A stretch of 64,000 bases of DNA from Micromonospora sp. WMMA1363 (GTDB lineage: Bacteria; Actinomycetota; Actinomycetes; Mycobacteriales; Micromonosporaceae), in assembly GCF_030345795.1 (NCBI RefSeq), contig NZ_JAUALB010000001.1:62001-126000 (forward strand), written 5' to 3'. Below, in pieces: positions 24,624 through 32,953 of the stretch. The stretch's first letter is position 1; every line of letters starts with the position of its first letter. Below the pieces are notes generated by a model. It worked only from the letters and a program-made list of their open reading frames with translations, did no database searches and was not told the DNA's origin. A program made the position numbers and the translations under genes.

Positions 24624-26279
24624 ATGGCTGACCACAAAGTCGCGCTTCGGACGCCCCGCGCCCGGCTCGGGGCGCTGCTCGCCCTGGCGGCGGTGCTGCC
24701 TGCGGTGGAGGCGGCCATTCTCGCCGTGGTCGGCTTCCAGGCGGCGCGGGGCCTGTCACCGCAGATCACCGCCGTCTGGCCGTACGGCACATACCACGAG
24801 CTGCGCTGGCTGTTCGTCTACCACCAGACGATCCCCGGTTTCATCCTCGCGTTCGTGGCGTTGTCGGTGCTGCGCGGAGTCCTCTCCGCGGCGTTCGCCA
24901 CGCTGGCCTGGCCGACGGGGACGCCGTGTCCGTCGTGGCAGTGGCTGCTCCGGCGCAACATCTGGGTCGCCGTGCTGACCGCGGTGATCCTCTCGCCGTG
25001 GGTGGCGCTGTCGATGGCCTTCGCGACGACCGCGCTCTCCTGGTACCTGCTCGCCTCCGTGCTGCCGCTGCTGCTGCTCGCACCGTTCCTGCTCCGGGCC
25101 GGCGTGGTCGCCGACTGGTGGCGCGGCCTGCCGAGGATCGGCCTGGTCGGGTGGGCCTGGCTCAACTTCGCCGTGCTCACCTTCGCCGGAGCCCTGCTGG
25201 CGTCGGTGCCCTTCCGGTGGGGTGTCCCGCTCGCCGCCGGCGTCGGTGTCGTCAACGGGTTGCTCTGGCGGCAGAGCGTCGCCATCGCCGTGGCACCCGG
25301 CCGGGTGCACTGGCGGCTCGTGCCGATGGCGCCGCTGACGGTGGTGCTCACCCTGGCCGCCCTCCCCGCGGTGCAGCCGGTGGCGGGGTACTTCCAGGAC
25401 GAGCGGACCGGGTGGCGGCCACCGATCATCGCCGAACCGCTGCCGGACAACGTCCCGTTCGCGGTGATCGCCATTGCCGGGCACGACTCCGAGTACGACG
25501 GGGAACCCGCCGCGGATCCGCGGGTGGAGCGGTACTCCTACCGCGGGCTGGACGGGCAGGACCGGCCGATTCCGTACACGGCCCTGGACACCCACATCTC
25601 GTTGGGGGAGAGCGCGGCCCTCCTGGCCGCGCACGTCGATTCCCTGCACCGGCGCACCAAGCGGCCGGTGGCCCTGCTCGGGCACAGCGAGGGGGCCATG
25701 GTGGCCCGGACCTACCTCGAGAAGTGGCCGCAGACCGAGGTCGAGGCGGCGCTGCTGTTCAGCCCGCTGGTGATGCCCGGCCGGACGTACTATCCGCCCA
25801 GGGACATCCGGCAGGGGTGGGGCGTCGTCGCCGGTTGGGAACTGCGGGCGCTGATGGCCTGGTGGAACCTGACCGACGTGTCGGACGAGACGCCGGACCA
25901 GCCCTTCATCCGCTCACTGCTGGCGGACGCGCCCTTCTACCGCAACCGTACGCTCTGTCCGGTGGCGGGGGTGCGGATGGTGGCCTTCCTGCCGACGGTC
26001 AGTGCGATCGAGGCACCGCCCGGGGAGTACTCCCGGATTCCCGTCTTCGAGCTGCCGGCGCTGCACGGCGGGCTGCTCAACCAGGCCGCCGTCGCGGATC
26101 GGGTGCTCAACTTCCTGGCTGGTGAGCCGGTGGAGCGGGCGCAGGAGGAGTACGCGCTGCTCCAACGCCTCGGTGCGGCGTGGCAGCCGCCGCCGCTGGC
26201 ACTGCGGCTCAACCCGGTCTGGTCGGCGAACCGGGAGGCCGATCCCGCCTTCACCGGTAAGATCTGCGAAGCTCGGTAA
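24624..26279 (+). CDS. Membrane protein with C-terminal alpha/beta-hydrolase domain
   Basis: A 551-residue protein. The first 290 residues contain about seven hydrophobic segments (for example LLALAAVLPAVEAAILAVVG and WVALSMAFATTALSWYLLAS). The rest is a lipase-like domain with the nucleophile elbow LLGHSEGAMVA and a likely C-terminal His in LPALHGGLLN. ATG at 24624 opens a short basic start before the first membrane segment. The fusion suggests action on a lipid or membrane-bound ester, but the substrate is not evident. It is transcribed away from the herA operon. Confidence 0.75.
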   Translation: MADHKVALRTPRARLGALLALAAVLPAVEAAILAVVGFQAARGLSPQITAVWPYGTYHELRWLFVYHQTIPGFILAFVALSVLRGVLSAAFATLAWPTGTPCPSWQWLLRRNIWVAVLTAVILSPWVALSMAFATTALSWYLLASVLPLLLLAPFLLRAGVVADWWRGLPRIGLVGWAWLNFAVLTFAGALLASVPFRWGVPLAAGVGVVNGLLWRQSVAIAVAPGRVHWRLVPMAPLTVVLTLAALPAVQPVAGYFQDERTGWRPPIIAEPLPDNVPFAVIAIAGHDSEYDGEPAADPRVERYSYRGLDGQDRPIPYTALDTHISLGESAALLAAHVDSLHRRTKRPVALLGHSEGAMVARTYLEKWPQTEVEAALLFSPLVMPGRTYYPPRDIRQGWGVVAGWELRALMAWWNLTDVSDETPDQPFIRSLLADAPFYRNRTLCPVAGVRMVAFLPTVSAIEAPPGEYSRIPVFELPALHGGLLNQAAVADRVLNFLAGEPVERAQEEYALLQRLGAAWQPPPLALRLNPVWSANREADPAFTGKICEAR

Positions 26280-26416
26280 CCGCCGTGCCGTGCCGCCCGG
26301 TCCGCCACCGCCTACCCGGGGGATCCGGCCCGCACAGCCTCCCCCCGGGGGCGTCGCCACGTCCGTACTCTCCGTCCGAGACCGCACCGGACCATGGCTG
26401 ACCTCGGTCGCGACGC

Positions 26417-26854
26417 TCAGCGGAGCGGGCGGAGCGAACTGGACGGGCGGGGCGGGAAGAGATGCCGTAGCAGCAGCCGGGCCGCCGCGACGGTGAGACC
26501 GGCGACCAGGATGGTCTGCAGCGGGACGTAGGGCAGGAAGGCGAGGTTGAGTCCGAGACCCACCAGCCCGAAGCCCAGGCCGACCGCCGAGGTCCACCGC
26601 CGTCGGGCGAGGACCAGGACACCGGCCGCGGCGACGGCGGTGGAGACGATGACGAGTAGCCAGGTCCAGCCGGTGATGTCGAGCAGGAACAGGTTGTCGC
26701 CCGTCGCGATCACGAACCGGTCGGGTGACGTGGTGGCATAGGCCACGACGGCGTCAACGACTCCCGCCCCGATCAACAGCGTGCCGGCGAGCAGCACACC
26801 GCGGCGGATGGCGTCGTCGTCGGCCAGGCGCTTCGGCCCCGGATACGGACCCAC
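26417..26854 (-). CDS. DUF7144-type integral membrane protein
   Basis: A 145-residue protein with four membrane segments: GVLLAGTLLIGAGVVDAVVA, WTWLLVIVSTAVAAAGVLVL, VGLGFGLVGLGLNLAFLPYV and LQTILVAGLTVAAARLLL. The segment DNLFLLDITGWTWLL fits the actinobacterial DUF7144 family, whose role is unknown. It has a short charged N-terminus (MGPYPGPKRLADDD) and is convergent with the membrane-hydrolase gene. Confidence 0.75.
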   Translation of the reverse strand: MGPYPGPKRLADDDAIRRGVLLAGTLLIGAGVVDAVVAYATTSPDRFVIATGDNLFLLDITGWTWLLVIVSTAVAAAGVLVLARRRWTSAVGLGFGLVGLGLNLAFLPYVPLQTILVAGLTVAAARLLLRHLFPPRPSSSLRPLR

Positions 26855-26882
26855 GATCCCAGGCTACGGGGCCGGAGGCGGC

Positions 26883-27626
26883 TCAGCGGGCGTAGCGGAG
26901 CATCAGCCCGCCGTCGGTGGCGGCGAGCACGTGGCGCAGGGACAGCCGCCGCACCGGACTCGCCGCGCCGGCGGTGATCCGGCCCGGACCCGGGCCGGCG
27001 AGCAGCGGGGCGACCGTCAGGCAGACCTCGTCCACCAGGTCGGCCGCGGTGAGCGCGCCGAACAGCCGTGGGCCGCCCTCACAGAGCAGCTGGTCGAGGC
27101 CGCGGCGGCGCAGCTCGCCGAGGCCCACTGCGAGGTCCACGCGGTCGTCGCCGCACGTGACGACGTCGGCCACCTCGGGCAGGCCGGGTGGAACGGTGGC
27201 GTCGGCGTGGGTGAGCACCACCGGCCGGACCGGTGCGTCGGCGAAGGCGGCCTGCGTCGGATTCAGGTCGAGCGATCCGGAGACGACGACGAGGGTCGGG
27301 TACTCGGCCAGGCCGTGCTCGCGGCGCCAGGCGCGCCGTGGTCTGTCGAGGCGGACCGCCCGGTACCCCTCGTGGCGCAGCGTGCCGGCGCCCACCACAA
27401 GGCCGTCACAGAGCATCCGCAGCAGGCCGAAGATCCGTTTGTCCGGCTCGCCGGAGAGCCCGGCCGAGTAGCCGTCCACGGCGACCGCGCCGTCGACGCT
27501 CGACACGAAGTTCATTCGCAGTCGCGGACGGTCCGCCCGGCCGTAGAGCACCGCCAGCGCGGCGTCGTCGAGTGGCAGCGCGGATGGCTCGGGCCAGAGC
27601 GCGGAAATCGGCATTCCGACGTTCAC
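26883..27626 (-). CDS. RibD C-terminal-like pyrimidine reductase family protein
   Basis: A 247-residue dihydrofolate-reductase-fold protein related to the reductase domain of RibD. Features are RLRMNFVSSVDGAVA, a nucleotide-binding part DGLVVGAGTLRHEGY, and LDQLLCEGGPRLFGAL near the C-terminus. Riboflavin-pathway activity is possible, but this stand-alone actinobacterial branch also includes F420- or NADPH-dependent reductases of unknown substrate. GTG at 27626 and ATG at 27614 (MPISALWPEP) are both possible starts; the second is nearer to typical family N-termini. Confidence 0.84.
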   Translation of the reverse strand: MNVGMPISALWPEPSALPLDDAALAVLYGRADRPRLRMNFVSSVDGAVAVDGYSAGLSGEPDKRIFGLLRMLCDGLVVGAGTLRHEGYRAVRLDRPRRAWRREHGLAEYPTLVVVSGSLDLNPTQAAFADAPVRPVVLTHADATVPPGLPEVADVVTCGDDRVDLAVGLGELRRRGLDQLLCEGGPRLFGALTAADLVDEVCLTVAPLLAGPGPGRITAGAASPVRRLSLRHVLAATDGGLMLRYAR

Positions 27627-27775
27627 TCGCTGGCCGGACCCGTGACCGGAGGGGTGGGCCGGGGGTACGGTGCTGGCAGTCGCACCAGTTCCGGCCCGGA
27701 CAGTCGTCGTGCCGCCGCCCCCGGCACGCTCGGCAGATCATGCTCGCAGCCTATGCCGAGGGAGGATGGGACAGC

Positions 27776-28321
27776 ATGCCGCGTCAGATCTTCCAGCTGA
27801 GGATCTCCCTGACCGGGATCCGGCCACCGGTCTGGCGCCGGGTCCTCGTCCCTGGCGGGTACACGCTCGACCGGGTGCACCGGGTGGTACAGCACGCGAC
27901 GGGGTGGCGGGACTGCCACCTACACTCGTTCGAGATCGACGGTCGGCAGTACGGGGAACCCGACCCGGACGGACAGCTGTCCCTGCTCGACGAGTTGGAC
28001 GTCCGGCTGGACGCCGTGGTCGGCAAGGGCAGCCGGTTCCACTACACGTACGACTTCGGGGACTGGTGGGAACACGACCTGCTGGTCGAGGACGTCTTCA
28101 CCGCCGACCCGGAGGAGCGCTACCCCGCGTGCCTCGACGGCGAGCGGGCTGGCCCGCCGGAGGACATCGGCGGTCCGGTCGGCTACCAGGCGCTGCTGGC
28201 CGCGCTCGCGGAACCGGGCCACCCCGAGCATCACGTGCTGCGTGGCTGGGTGGGCGACGGGTTCGACCCGGAGATGTTCGACGCCGGCCGGGTCGGCACC
28301 CTCCTGCGACGGTTCTGCTGA
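27776..28321 (+). CDS. Plasmid pRiA4b ORF-3 family protein
   Basis: A 181-residue soluble protein with the family pattern IFQLRISLTGIRPPVWRRV near the N-terminus, LDRVHRVVQHATGWRDCHLH, FHYTYDFGDWWEHDLLVED and the later acidic region GDGFDPEMFDAG. The family is widespread but its biochemical role is unknown. ATG at 27776 lies about 10 bases after GGAGG. An in-frame ATG at 27740 would add 12 residues. Confidence 0.88.
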   Translation: MPRQIFQLRISLTGIRPPVWRRVLVPGGYTLDRVHRVVQHATGWRDCHLHSFEIDGRQYGEPDPDGQLSLLDELDVRLDAVVGKGSRFHYTYDFGDWWEHDLLVEDVFTADPEERYPACLDGERAGPPEDIGGPVGYQALLAALAEPGHPEHHVLRGWVGDGFDPEMFDAGRVGTLLRRFC

Positions 28322-28498
28322 GCCGCGTCGGCCGTGCGCCGCCTGGTGTCCGGCGGCCTACCAGATCGAGGGCGTGGCGGTACGCCGAGGTGATCCGACG
28401 TAACGGGCTGGCCGCACAATAGGCTCGGGCCAGCCATTCGGGCGGTCCCGGTGGCACCCGGTGGCACCGGGACCCGTCCGACGTCGGAGGAGCAGACG

Positions 28499-29545
28499 AT
28501 GACAACGCAGCGTAGCCGGTCGCTCGGTCGCCCGACCCTCGACGCGGTGGCCGCGCGCGCCGGAGTCGGCCGCGGCACGGTTTCCCGCGTCGTCAACGGC
28601 TCACCCCAGGTGAGCCCGGAGGCTCGGGCCGCGGTGCAGCAGGCGATCGCCGAGCTGGGATATGTGCCGAACCGGGCCGCCCGCGCCCTGGTCACCCAGC
28701 GCACCGACTCGGTGGCCCTGGTCGTCTCGGAATCCGGCGACCGGGTATTCACCGAGCCGTTCTTCGCCGGCATCGTCCGGGGCGTCAGCTCCGGGCTGCT
28801 GGAGACCAGCCTGCAACTCTGGCTCGCCATGGTCCAGTCCCCGATCGAGCGGGAGCGGGTCGAGCACCACCTGACCAGCCAGCACGTCGACGGTGTCCTG
28901 CTGCTGTCGTTGCATGACGCCGACCCGCTGCCGACGCTGTTGGAGGAACGCGGCCTGCCGACCGTGCTCGGCGGTCGCGCGGCACGGATGTTGCGCCCCG
29001 GCGTCCAGCCCGCCTGGTTCGTCGACGTGGACAACATCGGCGGTGCCCGGCGAGCGGCCGAGCATCTCGCCGCGCGCGGGCGGCAGCGGATCGCCACCAT
29101 TGCCGGCCCCCAGGACATGGGCGCTGGCGTAGGCCGGCTGACCGGCTACCGGGAGGCGGTCACCGCCGCGCTGGGTGGGGTCAACCCGGACCTGATCGCG
29201 TACGGGGACTTCGGTGAGGGCAGCGGGGCGGTCGCCATGCGCCGGTTGCTGGAGGTCTGCCCCGACCTGGACGCGGTCTTCGTCGCCTCCGACCTGATGG
29301 CCCTCGGCGCGTTACGGGTGTTGCGGGAGGCCGGTCGGCGGGTGCCCGAGGACGTCGCCGTGGTCGGCTTCGACGACGCCCCGGTCGCCCGGCAGACCGA
29401 CCCGCCGCTGACCACGGTCTTCCAGCCGGTGGAGGAGATGGGCCGGCAGATGGCGCGGCTGCTGGTGTCCCGCATCCGTGGCGAGGATCTCGCCGCCCCG
29501 AACGTCCTGCTCGACACCCGACTGATCGAACGCGCCAGCACCTGA
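28499..29545 (+). CDS. LacI-family transcriptional regulator (TTA-containing)
   Basis: A 348-residue repressor. The N-terminal helix-turn-helix and hinge read PTLDAVAARAGVGRGTVSRV followed by VSPEARAAVQQAIAELGYVP. The periplasmic-binding-like sensor domain fills the rest, with FFAGIVRGVSSGLLE, VDNIGGARRAAEHLA, and FVASDLMALGALRVLREAG followed by DVAVVGFDDAPVARQ. These sensors usually bind sugars; the ligand is unknown. ATG at 28499 has GGAGGAG just upstream. Codon 272 is TTA (29312-29314), a possible bldA control point. No sugar operon lies next to it. Confidence 0.92.
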   Translation: MTTQRSRSLGRPTLDAVAARAGVGRGTVSRVVNGSPQVSPEARAAVQQAIAELGYVPNRAARALVTQRTDSVALVVSESGDRVFTEPFFAGIVRGVSSGLLETSLQLWLAMVQSPIERERVEHHLTSQHVDGVLLLSLHDADPLPTLLEERGLPTVLGGRAARMLRPGVQPAWFVDVDNIGGARRAAEHLAARGRQRIATIAGPQDMGAGVGRLTGYREAVTAALGGVNPDLIAYGDFGEGSGAVAMRRLLEVCPDLDAVFVASDLMALGALRVLREAGRRVPEDVAVVGFDDAPVARQTDPPLTTVFQPVEEMGRQMARLLVSRIRGEDLAAPNVLLDTRLIERAST

Positions 29546-29559
29546 CCCCACCCCACCGT

Positions 29560-29589
29560 CCCAGGTCCCCGAGCCACCGGGCTCCTGGG
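29560..29589. terminator. Hairpin between convergent lacI-type and acyl-CoA dehydrogenase genes
   Basis: CCCAG and GAGCC pair with GGCTC and CTGGG around ACCG, with an unpaired GTCCCC bulge on the left. It starts 15 bases after the regulator's stop. Confidence 0.5.
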
Positions 29590-29665
29590 CGGTCTCGCGT
29601 TTTGGCCGGCCATGCTGGCCCCAAGCCGGCAGACGGAGACCGAAAGCGCAAGATCGCGGGCAGGC

Positions 29666-30910
29666 TCAGCGGATGGGTGGCTGGTTCGAGTCAGGTACGG
29701 GGGTGTGGCGGTGGAGTTCGCGCTTGGCGAGGGAGGACTTGTGGACCTCGTCGGGGCCGTCGGCGAGGCGGAGGGTGCGGGTCTGCGCCCAGAGCGCGGC
29801 CAGGGGGGTGTCCTGACTGACGCCGGCCCCGCCGTACGCCTGAATCGCCTTGTCGATCACCCACTCCGCCATCGCCGGGGTGGTGATCTTGATGGCCTGG
29901 ATCTCGGTGTGCGCGCCCCTGTTGCCCACCGTGTCCATCAGCCAGGCGGTCTTGAGCACCAGTAGCCGGGCCTGCTCGATGCGGACCCGGGACTCGGCGA
30001 TCCACTCCCGCACCACGCCCTGCTCGGCGAGTGGCCGGCCGAACGCGACCCGGTCCAGGACGCGACGGCAGAGCAGCTCCAACGCCCGCTCGGCCATCCC
30101 GACCAGCCGCATGCAGTGGTGGATCCGTCCCGGGCCGAGTCGGGCCTGGGCGATGGCGAACCCGGAGCCCTCGCTGCCGACCAGGTTCTCCGCCGGCACC
30201 CGGACGTCGTTGAAGTCGATCTCGGCGTGCCCGCCGTGCGGGCCGTCGCGGTATCCGAAGACGTGCATCCCCCGGCGCACCGTCACGCCCGGCGAGTCCC
30301 GGGGAACCAGGATCATGCTCTGCTGCCGGTGCCGGTCGGCCGACGGGTCGGTCTTGCCCATCACGACGAAGAACTCGCAGCACGGGTCCATCGCTCCGGT
30401 CGACCACCACTTGCGGCCGTTGACGACATAGTGGTCGCCGTCGCGGGTGATCCGGGTGGCGATGTTGGTCGCATCGGAGGAGGCCACGTCCGGCTCGGTC
30501 ATGCAGAACGCCGAGCGGATCTCTCCCTCCAGCAGCGGGCGCAGCCACCGTTCGCGCTGCGCCTCGCTGCCGAACTCGGCGAGCAGCTCCATGTTGCCGG
30601 TGTCCGGTGCCGCGCAGTTCAGCGCCTCGGGGGCCAGGTGCGGGCTGCGGCCGGTCAGCTCGGCGAGCGGCGCGTACTGGAGGTTGGTCAGGCCGGCGCC
30701 GTAGCGGGCGTCGGTCAGGAACAGGTTCCACAGGCCGCGCTTGCGGGCCTCCGCCTTCAGCTCGGCCATGACCGGCGGACGCGCCCACGGGTCGCCGGCG
30801 CCGGCGACCTGCTCGGCGTGCACCGCCTCGGCCGGGAAGACGTGCTGCTCCAGGAAGACGGTCAGCTCGGCCCGCAGCTGCTCGGTGCGTGCGTCGTAAG
30901 CGAAGTCCAT
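29666..30910 (-). CDS. Acyl-CoA dehydrogenase family protein
   Basis: A 414-residue FAD enzyme. Family motifs are FCMTEPDVASSDATNI (FAD and substrate loop), YVVNGRKWWSTGAMDP, and AIQAYGGAGVSQDTPLAA near the end. The length and NGRKWWSTGA segment suit the ACAD10/11-like or long-chain branch. Upstream and overlapping (TGATG) is a kinase-like gene; this pairing recalls ACAD10/ACAD11, in which a kinase domain phosphorylates 4-hydroxyacyl-CoAs before the dehydrogenase removes the phosphate. That link is by analogy only. ATG at 30908-30910 has GGAGGAG upstream. Confidence 0.92.
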   Translation of the reverse strand: MDFAYDARTEQLRAELTVFLEQHVFPAEAVHAEQVAGAGDPWARPPVMAELKAEARKRGLWNLFLTDARYGAGLTNLQYAPLAELTGRSPHLAPEALNCAAPDTGNMELLAEFGSEAQRERWLRPLLEGEIRSAFCMTEPDVASSDATNIATRITRDGDHYVVNGRKWWSTGAMDPCCEFFVVMGKTDPSADRHRQQSMILVPRDSPGVTVRRGMHVFGYRDGPHGGHAEIDFNDVRVPAENLVGSEGSGFAIAQARLGPGRIHHCMRLVGMAERALELLCRRVLDRVAFGRPLAEQGVVREWIAESRVRIEQARLLVLKTAWLMDTVGNRGAHTEIQAIKITTPAMAEWVIDKAIQAYGGAGVSQDTPLAALWAQTRTLRLADGPDEVHKSSLAKRELHRHTPVPDSNQPPIR

Positions 30911-31977
30911 CACTGCTCCTCCAGTGCGGTGAGACCGTGCGCCACCAGCGGCGCCACGATGTCGCCGATCCCGTCGAAACCCTCGCCGAGGGTCTGCCCC
31001 CGGGAGTGCCGGTAGTGGATGCCCTCGCAGATCACCGCGAGCTTGAAGCAGCCCAGCGCCACGTGCCAGTGCAGTGGGCCGACGTCCACGTCGCTGCGGT
31101 CGGCGTACCGCTCGATCAGCTCACCGCCGGTGGGGAAGCCGGCCCGCGGGCCCAGCCCGTCGGAGACCGGGTTGCCCGCAGCGGCGTCGCCGTCGCCGAG
31201 GACGTCCCAGTAGGTCAGCAGCAGGCCCAGGTCGGCGAGGGGGTCGCCGAGGGTGGCCATCTCCCAGTCGAGCACCGCCCGGACCGCGACCGGGTCGGCG
31301 GTGGCGAGCAGGTTGTCCAGTCGGTAGTCGCCGTGCACGATCCGGCCGGTGTCGGCGCCGTCCGGGGTCGTCGCCACGAGCCGGTCGTGTAGCTCGTCGA
31401 TGCCGGGCAGCGGCCGGCTGCGTGACCGGTCGAGCTGCCCCGACCAGCGACGCACCTGCCGCGCCAGATACCCCTCCGGGCGGCCGAAGTCGGCCAGCCC
31501 CACCGCCATCGGGTCGACGGTGTGCAGGGCGGCGAGGGTGTCCATCATCGCCATCGCCAGTTCGCGCCGCTGGTCGGCGGTGAGCGGGTCGGTCTGGGCG
31601 CGGCTGCGGAACACCTCGCCGGGGACGTGTTCCATCAGGTAGAACGGCGCCCCGAGCACGTCCGGGTCCGGGCAGAGCAGCAGCGCCGCCGGGACCGGCA
31701 CGTCGGTGCGGGCGAGTGCCGAGATGACCCGGAACTCGCGGGCCATGTCGTGCGCCGTGGCCAGCACGTGCCCGAGCGGTGGACGGCGCAGCACCACCTC
31801 GTGCTCGCCGGCGTGCAGCAGGTACGTCAGGTTGGACTTGCCACCGGCGATCAGGGTGGCCCGCAGCTCGCCGGCGGCCAGTTCGGGCTGGTGCGTCGCC
31901 AGGTACGCGGCAAGTCGGCCCAGGTCCAGCCCCCGCGGAGTGCCCTGTGGGGTGGAGGGGACGGCCGGCTCGGTCAT
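30910..31977 (-). CDS. Aminoglycoside-phosphotransferase-fold kinase, ACAD10/11-like
   Basis: A 355-residue protein kinase-like enzyme. Motifs include LIAGGKSNLTYLL (nucleotide loop), VVLRRPPLGHVLATAHDM, the catalytic loop RIVHGDYRLDNLL (HGDxxxxN) and metal-binding VLDWEMATLGDP. The subgroup sits beside acyl-CoA dehydrogenases in many actinobacteria and matches the kinase half of ACAD10/11, so the substrate is probably a hydroxyacyl-CoA rather than an antibiotic. Start is ATG at 31975-31977 (MTEPAVPSTPQG). It overlaps the dehydrogenase gene, indicating one operon. Confidence 0.88.
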   Translation of the reverse strand: MTEPAVPSTPQGTPRGLDLGRLAAYLATHQPELAAGELRATLIAGGKSNLTYLLHAGEHEVVLRRPPLGHVLATAHDMAREFRVISALARTDVPVPAALLLCPDPDVLGAPFYLMEHVPGEVFRSRAQTDPLTADQRRELAMAMMDTLAALHTVDPMAVGLADFGRPEGYLARQVRRWSGQLDRSRSRPLPGIDELHDRLVATTPDGADTGRIVHGDYRLDNLLATADPVAVRAVLDWEMATLGDPLADLGLLLTYWDVLGDGDAAAGNPVSDGLGPRAGFPTGGELIERYADRSDVDVGPLHWHVALGCFKLAVICEGIHYRHSRGQTLGEGFDGIGDIVAPLVAHGLTALEEQ

Positions 31978-32124
31978 CCGATTAGTTGATGGCAGCTCAG
32001 CCTTGTTGTCAAGGTCAGATTTTCCCCCGGAACATCCCGCTGCAACAGGGGCGAAACGGTCGCGGGGCAGGCTGGTGTCCAGCCCGCCGGCGGACCACGC
32101 CGGCCCGCCGAAGCGGAGGATCAC

Positions 32125-32823
32125 ATGTTGTTGCGCGTTCGGGTCACCCTGCCGGACCGTCCGGGCACCCTCGGTCAGGTGGCGCGGACGTTGGGCGTGT
32201 CCGGCGCGGACATCGTGCAGGTGGTCGTGCTCGAGCGGCTCGGCGGGCGGGCGGTGGACGACTTCACCGTGGTCTGGCCCGGTGCGGCTCGGGTGGAGCG
32301 GTTGATGGCCGGCCTGGCGGCAATCCCCGGGGTCCGGGTGGACGGAGTGTGGCGGGCGATCGGCGCGCCCACCGCCACGGGGCAGGACGCGGAACTGCTC
32401 GCCCAGGTGGCGGCGAACCCGTCCGACGGGCTGGCGACCGTGGTCGACGCGGCGCCGGGGCTGCTCGCCGCCGACTGGGCTGTCGCCGCGGTGGTGCCGG
32501 TCGACTGGGCTTCCCGGGCCGGTGCCGGCAGCGAGGCAACCATCGGACACGCGAGCTGGCAGGCCCCGGTACCCCCGCGGCTGCCGGACGTGACTCCGCT
32601 GCGCGCCCGGGCGATCAGCGTGCCCGACGGTGCCCACTTCGCGGTCGCGCCGTTCGGGCGCGCCGGCCTGGTGCTGGTGGTGGCGCGGGAGGGCGGTGAG
32701 TCCCGGGCGGCCGCCGCGTTCCACGCCATCGAGGTGGACCGGCTCGCCCAGCTGGTGCGCGCCAGCGCGGTGATCCTCGGCGACCGCCTCGACCTGGTCG
32801 GCACGCCGCCCGCAGTTGGCTGA
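32125..32823 (+). CDS. ACT-domain amino-acid-sensing protein
   Basis: A 232-residue protein. The N-terminal ACT domain reads RVRVTLPDRPGTLGQVARTL and GADIVQVVVLERLGGRAVDDF, the usual ligand-binding layout. The C-terminal half (about 100-232) has alternating strands and helices with REGGESRAAAAFHAIEVDRL, resembling a small GAF-like domain. It is a probable small-molecule sensor without an evident output enzyme. CGGAGGA precedes the ATG. Its N-terminus is clearly related to that of the ACT-GNAT protein 130 bases downstream, so the pair may be an ancient duplication. Confidence 0.78.
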   Translation: MLLRVRVTLPDRPGTLGQVARTLGVSGADIVQVVVLERLGGRAVDDFTVVWPGAARVERLMAGLAAIPGVRVDGVWRAIGAPTATGQDAELLAQVAANPSDGLATVVDAAPGLLAADWAVAAVVPVDWASRAGAGSEATIGHASWQAPVPPRLPDVTPLRARAISVPDGAHFAVAPFGRAGLVLVVAREGGESRAAAAFHAIEVDRLAQLVRASAVILGDRLDLVGTPPAVG

Positions 32824-32953
32824 CCGCGACCGTGGCGCGGACCGTGCGGGCGACTGTGGCGCAGTCCGCAGCGGTGGATCCCGGACCGTCATCCCGGGGC
32901 AACTATCCGGCAACCGCCAGCGGTGAGGGTCGTGCGGGGGAAGGGAGCGAACC

